Positions 57,005 to 64,000 of a stretch of 64,000 nucleotides of DNA are shown one piece after another. Below the pieces are notes generated by a model, which made no database searches, had not been told where the DNA came from, and saw nothing but the letters and a program-made list of their open reading frames with translations. Source of the stretch: Acanthosepion pharaonis (lineage: Eukaryota > Mollusca > Cephalopoda > Sepiida > Sepiidae); contig CAHIKZ030000027.1 of assembly GCA_903632075.3 (NCBI GenBank), positions 250,001 through 314,000 on the forward strand, given 5' to 3'. Position 1 is the first letter of the stretch. Each line of letters opens with the position of its first letter. A program made the translations under genes and the position numbers.

Positions 57005-57470
57005 GCACTGTGTCTGTTCATGAGGTGGGTAGTCATGGCTCACAACAACTTCCTACCCTTCGTAACCCTAAGCAATTTTTTTCTTTTTACTTTACCTCCC
57101 ACTCCTTGTTGTAGCATCCATTTATACAAGTTCTTTAGGAAGGGTGTCTTGTTTCCTTCTGTCCTCCTTGCTTTCAATATGTCCTGTGAATGCCAAATTC
57201 TCCAAGCCACCTTTCCTCATGATGTGTAGCATAAATTTCTAATTTCTCTATTTGATTTTTTGTTTCTATTTTCCTTTAACATTTCCTCGTTACTCGCATG
57301 TTCATAGTATTGTCTCCTCTTCGTATGTGAAGAAATTGTCCAGCATTCACTCTCATATAGTACGATTGATATGGCATCATTAATTTCTTTGTTTCTAAAC
57401 ATTTCTTCATGCATTGGTCTAGTACGAGTCCTACTCCTCTTTCATTTTTCTTTCCACCTGCGTATATTTT
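57005..57470 (-). pseudogene. RTE-like LINE relic (copy A4)
   Basis: Minus strand: YESECWTISSHTKRR near 57350, EHASNEEMLKENRN, then decayed MRKGGLENLAFTG and a lysine-rich end. The 3' terminus near 57010 keeps GTTGTGAGCCATGACTACC. Confidence 0.75.
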
Positions 57471-57963
57471 CATGTATCGGTCGTTGACAAAATTCTCAGA
57501 AATTCTAATCGCCTGAAGAAGACCGGAGCGTACAACAACCGAAAAGTTGTGAATATGGCAATGACAATGAGGATAACAGTCCGAATAATGTAAATAATGC
57601 AAGTAATATTTCTTGATATTCAAAGAAAAAACTCGTTGAATTACAATTCAGACATTTCACAATTCTTTAAACAACAGGTGTTCATAACCCAAATCTAAAT
57701 ATTTTTTACCAAGGTTTTTCTGTCAAATGATAGATTTGATTGTACGGGAGAACATTTGCGAAGAAAGGAAAACGAAGGGGCACAAAGAAATGTCCCCTTA
57801 TTTTGAAAATAATTGTTCCCAAAAATTCTCTTATCATATTTGGTTCGATATTCAATTTCTGTTGAACCAATGCAGATGAAACTGGTAAGAATAGCCGCTC
57901 GGGTCGATTTAGTTTAAATAGCACGATCGAAAACATTCATGTCATATTGTTTTTATAAAACAG
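57471..57963. other. Mixed DNA without recognised feature
   Basis: No supported gene. Confidence 0.35.
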
Positions 57964-58430
57964 CGTGATTTGACCGTAAACTACGTAAACTCGTACGATC
58001 ACCGAAGTTAAGCAGCGTAGAGCCAGGTCAGTACTTAGATGGGGGACCGCTTGGGAACACCTGGTACTGTAAGCCCCCAAAGTCCAACCCTTACCTCACA
58101 GTCGGTGGGGGGGTAAACGATAGTGTCAGAGCTATGCCGCCCGGAACTTCGTTCCTGGTAGGGCCACCAAGGCGGACAGGTCTGACACATGCCGGCTAAC
58201 AAGGGCTCTGGTGAAAATCCAAGGAGCGTCTGTATCGGTAACCGGCGGCTTCTGGTCGTTCCTGTCTCTGCGTCTGTGGGAACCCCGCGGCAAGCAAGAA
58301 CGTTATCCGAGTAGGCCTGGGTACCCTACTTCTGTAATTTATCCCAAGAATCTTCTTCTCATAACAGGAAGAAGCCGGCTCAATCCGCCCAGGGTGAATG
58401 CCGCATCAGTACAGTACAGTAGTAGTTTTT
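57964..58430 (+). mobile_element. 5S rRNA-headed SINE (SINE3-like)
   Basis: The head (57964-58075) is 5S-derived, with GAAGTTAAGCAGCGTAGAGC (box A region), GGTCAGTACTTAGATGGG (intermediate element) and GACCGCTTGGGAACACC (box C region), the internal pol III promoter. The first 40 bases have drifted from 5S. The body has paired blocks (GTCAGAGCTATGCCGCC with GGCGGACAGGTCTGACAC) and ends in CAGTACAGTACAGTAGTAGT, a short-repeat tail typical of LINE-mobilised SINEs. It may instead be the 5' end of a LINE with a captured 5S promoter. Confidence 0.75.
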
Positions 58431-58519
58431 ATAAAACGATCTTCTGAAACAGTTTCTCAAACATGTCTTTGTCAGATTTCCCTTTTTCCACTTCATATTG
58501 CCGATATGGCGATAATATT

Positions 58520-58835
58520 CCATCTTTTCTTTATGTGACATGTCCTTTCAAGACGTAGGCAATCATAACTTTCCACAATTTCGTTCTTTGTAGCTCTTAA
58601 TAAATATTATCTTTGTTATATCTCCTAAACCTTGTTCCTCCATTCATTTACTCAAGCTCGCTAGGTAGGTTATGCATTGTTTTCCTCTTGTCTTCAATCT
58701 GTCCTTTGAGTATGAAATTTTCCGAGCCCCCTTTTCTCATTATGTGGTTTAGAAATTTTAACTAAATTCCTGAGGTTAAATATGTCCTATTTGATTGCAT
58801 TTTCTCTAGAACTTCGTCGTTGCTAACAGGTTCGG
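58520..58835 (-). pseudogene. RTE-like LINE relic (copy A5)
   Basis: Minus strand from the 3' terminus (CTTGAAAGGACATGTC) upward through MRKGGSENFILKGQI-like codons to the N-D-E-V-LE region near 58825. Joined directly to copy A6. Confidence 0.7.
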
Positions 58836-59262
58836 TCTTTCTGCCACCTCTTCCAGACCACGTTCTGTCATCCGCAGGTGTGTCATGCGTTGCTTTCCCT
58901 TGTCTCTCTTTCCTTCTATTTGACCTGTGAGTATCAGATTCTCCTCGCCCTCCTTTCTCATTACTTGTCCCAAAAACTTCAGCTACCTCTTCCTGATGCT
59001 AAGCATAAGCCTCCTCCTTATTTGCATCCTCTCCAAGACCTCATCGTTCCTCACACGCTCGGTCTATTATATCCTTAGCATCCTTCTGTAGAACCATATC
59101 TCCGTAGCCTCGAGTCTCATTTTCATCTTTGAGGAGACCGTCCAACATTCCCAGCCGTAAAGAAGGATATATGTCACATAACAGCGCAGTACTCTTTTCT
59201 TTGTTAGCAAAGAAATCCTCCCGTCTCGCACTACCTTGTCCAGCTTTTTTCCTTTTGTTTCG
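58836..59262 (-). pseudogene. RTE-like LINE relic (copy A6)
   Basis: Minus strand: FLLRYVTYILLYGWECWTVSSKMKMRLEA-like segment near 59100-59220, WFYRRMLRI, NDEVLERMQIRRRL and a T-G-R-I-E-R-K-like block. The 3' end is lost where A5 begins, suggesting recombination between two copies. Confidence 0.75.
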
Positions 59263-59449
59263 GTAAAACAGTTGTCAGTTAAAGGAAAAAGAAGAGATTT
59301 GCTCTTCTAAAATGTTTAATGGATACTGAAATAATTTCTAGAGTAACGTTAATGCCTTTTAAACGAACATTGTTCTGGAAATTATCATTCACACGATAAG
59401 TATGTATCCTGAATATACTTTCAAAATACCCGTACAGTAAGAAGTCATA

Positions 59450-59712
59450 CGGTGGAGTAATGGATAGCCGCTCGGATTGCGGAATCGGAGAGCCGAGTTC
59501 GAATTCCATTACATTCACTTACGTGCTAATACTCTTAGGAAAGGCATGAATCCTCTTCTCCCCCATCCCGGCTATGGGTAAATAGCAGGACAGACCGGGT
59601 TCTATAGCCTTTGATGGCAATTGGTCTACCGAAGGAAGAAATGGCAACCTACTGCGGGAAAAACTCTGCCTCGTAAGTCATGTATCGAAAGATACATGAC
59701 TTAGGCGGCAAC
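59450..59712 (+). mobile_element. tRNA-derived SINE, copy 4 (best preserved)
   Basis: GGTGGAGTAATGGATAGCCG with A-box-like GGATAGCCGCTCGGA and B box GAGTTCGAATTCC. Then TACATTCACTTACGTGCTAA, GGTAAATAGCAGGACAGACC, TTGGTCTACCG and AATGGCAACCTACTGCGGGA, ending in the palindrome CATGTATCGAAAGATACATG. Both promoter boxes look intact; the LINE partner is unknown. Confidence 0.9.
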
Positions 59713-59964
59713 ATTGATTGAAATATAGACTCCATCGTCTTATATGAGAGAACTGTCGAATGCGCAGATATTTCCATAGATAAATAAAATTATTAGAAAA
59801 GAAACAACTATAGATAAATAGATAGACTTAAATATCTTTTGCGATACAATAAAAAATCAATAACTAATCGATACATTCATCCTTGTGTGCATGTAAATTT
59901 GTTCATGAAATATCGCATACCATTTTCAAATGTTGCCTTTATTATCGGATATAACTCTGAGTTT

Positions 59965-60410
59965 CGGCGCCTGCTTCTTTTTTTATGTGCCGTGTCCTTT
60001 CAGGACGTGGTCGATCATGGCTCTCCACTTCCCTCTATCCCTTGTAGTTTTGTACCGCTGTCACCTCCTCCAGACCACGTTCTGTCATCCATTTGCTTAA
60101 GTCTGCCAGGTATATCATGCGTTGCTTTTCCTTGTCTCTCTTTCGTTCTATTCGACCTGTGAGTATCAGATTCTCCACGCCCTCTTTTCTCATTACATGC
60201 CTCAGAAATTTCATCTGCCTCTTCTTGATGTTAAGCATAAGCTTCCTCTTTGTTTGCATCCTCTCTAAAACCTCATCGTTGATCACTCGCATGGTCCATG
60301 ATATTTTCAGCATCCTTTTGTAGAACAATATTTCAGTTGCATCGAGTCTCTTCATCTTAGAGGAGACCGTCCAACATTCGCTGCTGTATAGGAGGACAAA
60401 CGTCTGATAC
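59965..60410 (-). pseudogene. RTE-like LINE relic (copy A7)
   Basis: Minus strand: MKRLDATEILFYKRMLKISW, NDEVLERMQTKRKLMLNI, KKRQMKFLRHVMRKEGVENL and TGRIERKRDKEKQRMIYLAD, then a W-x-E-R-G-L-E-E-V end. The 3' terminus keeps GACCACGTCCTGAAAGGACA and CGGCACATAAAAAA. Confidence 0.85.
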
Positions 60411-60789
60411 CTAATTTAAAAATGGAGATTTGAAACTAATGTTTTAACATTACAATTAAATTCTTATACTTCAAATTCGGTGTTCCATGTTAGGTACTCA
60501 ACGCCATTTTAATTACACTGATTTTGACGTGTACTAAGTGTAATTTAGTCCGACACATAATTACGTTAATATTTATCCTAGATAAAAAAAAAACCTTTCA
60601 ATATCATTCGCATAATAAAGAATACTACCAGGTTTTGAGGATCGATTTTTCCAAAAGAAAATAGAAAATTAATTGTGCTTTATATTATTTAATAATTTCT
60701 TTAAATTTTAATCGTTTCAACACTGACCAAAACGATTGTCTATCTGACTTTTTATATTAAATTCCTTTGATTGAATCACTTTTGTAACG

Positions 60790-61375
60790 TTTCACTCAGA
60801 CTTCCTCCTTCAAATCTACAAATCAACCATTTGTCCTTGCATTGAATGCTGCTGCCATATCTGGTCTGCTGCCTCCGCTGTTCATCTCGACAAAATCCAG
60901 AGATGGATACGCAATGTGATAGGCCCTGATCTGGCATCTCGACTACAGACACTTTTCTCACAGATGTACTATAGTTTCCCTCTGTCTTTTCTACAAGTAT
61001 TTTCATGGCAACTGCTCTGACGAGCTACTTTCATTGGTTACCAAACTTCATAAATTTAAGCGTGCTACTAGGTTGGCATCTCGGTCACACCCTTTCATTG
61101 TCAAAACGGTTAAAAGTTGCCGTCTCTTCTACTCCAACAGCTTCTTATCTCGCACTTCTCGACTGTGGCACTCCATTCCTCATACTTGCCTCCCTGATGG
61201 CTATAATCTTCAAATATTCAAATGTAATATCAATCGACATCTGATGCCTTGATCTTGATCCCCGTCCTTCTCTTTATCCTTTCCCCAAACACCCCTCTTT
61301 ACTCTTGATCTCACTCTCTGTAACACCTTGTATACTAGTGGCACCCCCGCCTTTTTGGGGGTGATATGTTTAAAA
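60790..61375 (+). mobile_element. CR1/Jockey-like LINE tail (copy B5)
   Basis: Shifting frames give LQIYKSTICPCIECCCHIWS, IQRWIRNVIGPDLASRLQ, RATRLASRSHPFIVKTVKS, RTSRLWHSIPHTCLPDGYN and LQIFKCNINRHLMP. The family 3' UTR follows and ends CCTTTTTGGGGGTGATATG plus A run at about 61378. Confidence 0.85.
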
Positions 61376-61943
61376 AAATGATTCCAGTAAATATTAATTT
61401 CCCATCAGAAAACATACCTCATGTTCAAGAGCATTTATAAATAAATTATTAGCATCAAATTTTTTGTTTCTTTTCAAAATCTTTTCATGCGAAGTTTTTC
61501 TTTTTTTTCTAACTACATTTTTTCTCATTATCACGCCATCGTTACTTTGTCGTGGAAAATCCAAACTTTAAAGCTATCATTTTTATTAAATATATATTTT
61601 ATATTTACATACAGATTCTTTCTTTGTGCTTCCAAACTTGTTAATGATATTATTATCAACATTCAATTATTTTTTTTTTGATTAAATATTATACTTTTTA
61701 TTGTCAGAAGATTTACTTCAGCTTCAGTATTGTTTCGTTTGATCATTTTTTCGGCCCTAAACTAGTCATTTACTGTTCTTGGTGTTGCATTATAGGTAAT
61801 AAAAAGGAAGAAAAAACTAACCGCCTCAGCCCTTTGTATCTATTGTTGAAAATACTTTTCTGATTTTATCGATGGTAATATATGTACAATATGACAGTTT
61901 TATTATTTCCAATTTGTGATAATTATTTTCGTTTTCATTTCAG

Positions 61944-62093
61944 CATCGCAGACCCCACCTAAGATGACAAGACATTTGTCAACCATTTTAGCTACAGTCA
62001 TTTTGGGTCTAGCTGCTTACTACATGTTGATCATCGGTCCCTCTCCACCGGCATTGGTTAACCGAGCAGATCCAATTTACGATTATGTCATCG
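61944..62093 (+). CDS. First coding exon of a GMC-type FAD oxidoreductase
   Basis: A strong acceptor (CGTTTTCATTTCAG) precedes, and a strong donor (TCG then GTAAGG) follows. The start codon is at 61964, giving 43 residues plus one base (phase 1). The peptide begins MTRHLSTILATVILGLAAYY, a hydrophobic signal/anchor segment (about residues 5-25), and ends IYDYVI. IYDY(V/I)I is the first beta strand of the FAD-binding fold, normally followed by VGAGSAG. The split base G plus the next exon would supply the valine codon. Family members (glucose dehydrogenase, choline dehydrogenase) oxidise alcohols or sugars with FAD. The N-terminal anchor suggests a secreted or membrane-associated enzyme. The next exon is outside the window. 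Confidence 0.75.
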
Positions 62094-62383
62094 GTAAGGC
62101 TTTTTTCTTTTTAGAATTGTTTTATACCTTCAATAATTTTTGCTCACTTGCGAATTGCGTGTTTATTTGTTTTAATTTGGTAATTCTATCTGACGACGAT
62201 TCTCAAGAGATATCATCCTACTCCTTAACTCTCAGATAATATCATGGCTTTGATTTCTATTAGAAGGAGTATCTAGTTGATTCTAGTATCATGCAAAGCT
62301 TGTCAGTTCTCTCCATTGGAAAAGGTTACAATGTAAAATAATGCCTAATCTCAAACACTTTTTTTTATTTTCTTCGTTTTCAT

Positions 62384-63165
62384 TCTTTTTTTTATGTGCC
62401 GTGTCCCCCTTCAGGGCGCTGGTGTTCATGACTTTCCACAATTTGGTTCTTTGTAGCTCTTAATAAAAGTTATCTTTTTTTTTTATCTCTCTTAAACCTT
62501 GTTCCTCCTTTCATTTAATCTAGGTAGCTTATGAATTGTTTTACACTTGTCTTCAATTTGTCCTCTCAGTATGAAATTTTCCAAGACCTCTTTTCTCATT
62601 ATGTGCCTTAGAAATTTTAACTGAAATTTTAGGAATTAAATTTTAACTCTCTACCTGAGATTAAATATGTACCATTTGTTACCATCTTCTCTAGAGATTC
62701 GCCATGGCTAACATATTCGGTCCAAGGTATTCTCAGCATCCTTCTGCAGAACCACAATCCTGTTGTTTGAAGTCTCTTCATCTGTTAGGAGACTGTCCAG
62801 CCTTCACTGCCATATAGGAAGACCGAAAATTTTACTCTCTTCCCGAGGTTAAATATGTCCTATTTGTTACCATCTTCACTAGAAATTCGCCATAGCTAAC
62901 ATTTTCGGTCCATGGTATTCTCAGCATCCTTCTGTAGAACCACATTTCTCTTGTTTCAAGTCTCTTCATCTGTGGGGAGACTGTCCAGCCTTCACTGCCA
63001 TATAGGAGGACTGATATTACAAAACAGTTCAGCATTCTTTTCTTTGTTTTTAACAGAAGTCTCCGTTTTCTTAATACATTTCTGAGCTTTACCGATTCTG
63101 TTAAAATTAACATCATTATGAATAACCGCTTCATTTTCAATCGTCTTTCCATTTATATCGACGAT
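62384..63165 (-). pseudogene. RTE-like LINE relic (copy A8) with internal duplication
   Basis: Minus strand: VLRKRRLLLKTKKRMLNCFV, ISVLLYGSEGWTVSPQMKR, EMWFYRRMLRIPWTENVS and YGEFLVKM. This block then recurs in decayed form (62640-62830) before the 3' part and terminus (CCTGAAGGGGGACACGGCAC). It lies in the GMC gene intron, opposite to its transcription. Confidence 0.8.
62650..63015. repeat. 188-bp tandem duplication inside LINE copy A8
   Basis: TTAAATATGT, CCATTTGTTACCATCTTC and CTGTCCAGCCTTCACTGCCA recur 188 bases apart (62661 and 62849). Confidence 0.9.
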
Positions 63166-64000
63166 ATAATTGCAAATTACAGTCTGATTTCTACAATGTT
63201 TTTATTACTATTCGTCATCATTGAAATGTTTTTTCCCTGATCCCCATCACCGTCCCTCCTATTATTGTCTCTCCTCATTATCACTATATCCCTTTTTTGC
63301 CGAGATTACGCTTTCACTACCGCTATGACTACTGCCACCAGGATTCTCATTTTTTCCTTTCATAGTCTTCCCGAGAAAAATATCTTGTAATTTTAAGTGT
63401 TTTGCCGCGCAACTCTAATCCAATTAACAAGCAAAAGTCATTCTTTATTCTTCTTATTTTTTTATTTTACTCATGAAACACCTGAAGTAAGATACCATCA
63501 TGGCTTAATGATTTATTCAAAACCGTACCTTTATTGTTGTTGCTCTTAATTCTTCGGCTGGGCAATTCTCCAGGTAAATGTATCATGCAGTAAGTTTCCA
63601 GAAACTTTCACATATTACTTTAGTTACTATAACAAAACAAACTACAAGAAAAGCTTTAAGTGCAAATTCTCTTTAACAGTTGTGATATGCTCTTGATGGA
63701 TGTCGACTGGAGAATATTCACTATTAAAAGCAACCAAAACTAAAGAGTTAATGCAAACACATCCTAAAGTCATTATCATGTCACGATAATGTCATCCTCA
63801 AAATATTCTGTAAATTCTGTTATTCCTGATATTTCCCTATCATCTCAAGTAGAATCCAGTAAAATTTATTTTTTTAATTTTTCATTACAACATTCGCTAA
63901 TGTATAATGTTAAGATTCCTTTCTTTTAAGATTTAGGTATGTCTGTTAAAATGGATATCGCATGTAACTCAGAGAAAACAATGGCATAATCAAGACGTTA

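Larger units (their letters stand above)
62094..64000 (+). other. Intron of the GMC oxidoreductase gene
   Basis: No exon with the expected VGAGSAG continuation is visible before the window ends. The intron holds one antisense RTE relic (62384-63165) and otherwise T-rich DNA. Confidence 0.55.

Noticed and set aside
57964..58075. Functional 5S rRNA gene
   Set aside because: The first 40 bases diverge from 5S, no terminator T-run follows at the expected place, and the sequence continues into a SINE-like body.

Overview
This is a stretch of animal nuclear DNA. It is AT-rich and contains only two loci that look like host gene exons. It is crowded with dinucleotide and tetranucleotide microsatellites and with dead or non-autonomous transposable elements. 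The mix (RTE-like and CR1/Jockey-like LINE tails, Penelope-like elements with hammerhead ribozymes, tRNA- and 5S-derived SINEs, Helitron, hAT, Tc1/pogo, piggyBac-like and Gypsy relics, dozens of (TA)n tracts) suggests a mollusc, most likely a cephalopod such as an octopus. That organism call is inference from repeat style; no diagnostic species gene is present.

Layout. 1-2.6 kb: a structured retroposon, a TIR element and two RTE-type LINE relics, one with an internally amplified 45-bp unit. 3.9-4.3 kb: two short consecutive exon candidates with good splice sites and matching phase. 4.4-10.4 kb: MITEs (mariner-like pair, palindromic foldback, pogo relic), a tRNA-derived SINE and TA/CA tracts. 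11.8-14.4 kb: an LTR-like fragment split by a second structured retroposon, a LINE relic and a 46-bp minisatellite. 16-17.4 kb: a Helitron remnant interrupted by a CR1/Jockey-like LINE. 18-22 kb: MITEs, a minisatellite, and a tRNA-like SINE ending in a hammerhead ribozyme. 23.6-31 kb: LTR-like promoter regions, a Gypsy gag relic and mostly unrecognised AT-rich DNA. 26.4-32.9 kb: a large, near-identical inverted repeat with a 5.2-kb spacer. 33-37 kb: a minus-strand Penelope-like element, a LINE tail, a pogo-like MITE, a solo pseudo-LTR, a SINE and a Gypsy pol relic. 37.75-41.34 kb: one hAT transposon with terminal repeats and an 8-bp target duplication. 42-48 kb: a third Penelope-like fragment and a nearly whole Penelope-like element with inverted pseudo-LTRs. 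49-56 kb: a LINE, a Helitron-like terminus, duplicated LTR fragments and a Tc1 pseudogene. 57-63 kb: a pile of antisense RTE-type tails, a 5S-headed SINE, a SINE and a CR1/Jockey-like tail.

The only recognisable host protein segment is at 61,944-62,093. It is the first coding exon of a GMC-type FAD oxidoreductase (glucose/choline dehydrogenase family), and the rest of the window to the right is its intron. Nothing points to a genic cluster or pathway. The biology here is mobile-element biology, and the most notable parts are catalytic or structured RNAs: hammerheads in a SINE and in pseudo-LTRs, a retroposon with compensating stem changes, and a 5S-derived promoter. There is also a heat-shock-element array in LTR-like DNA and the inverted repeat. 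Coordinates of relics are approximate to about 10-30 bases unless terminal repeats define them.
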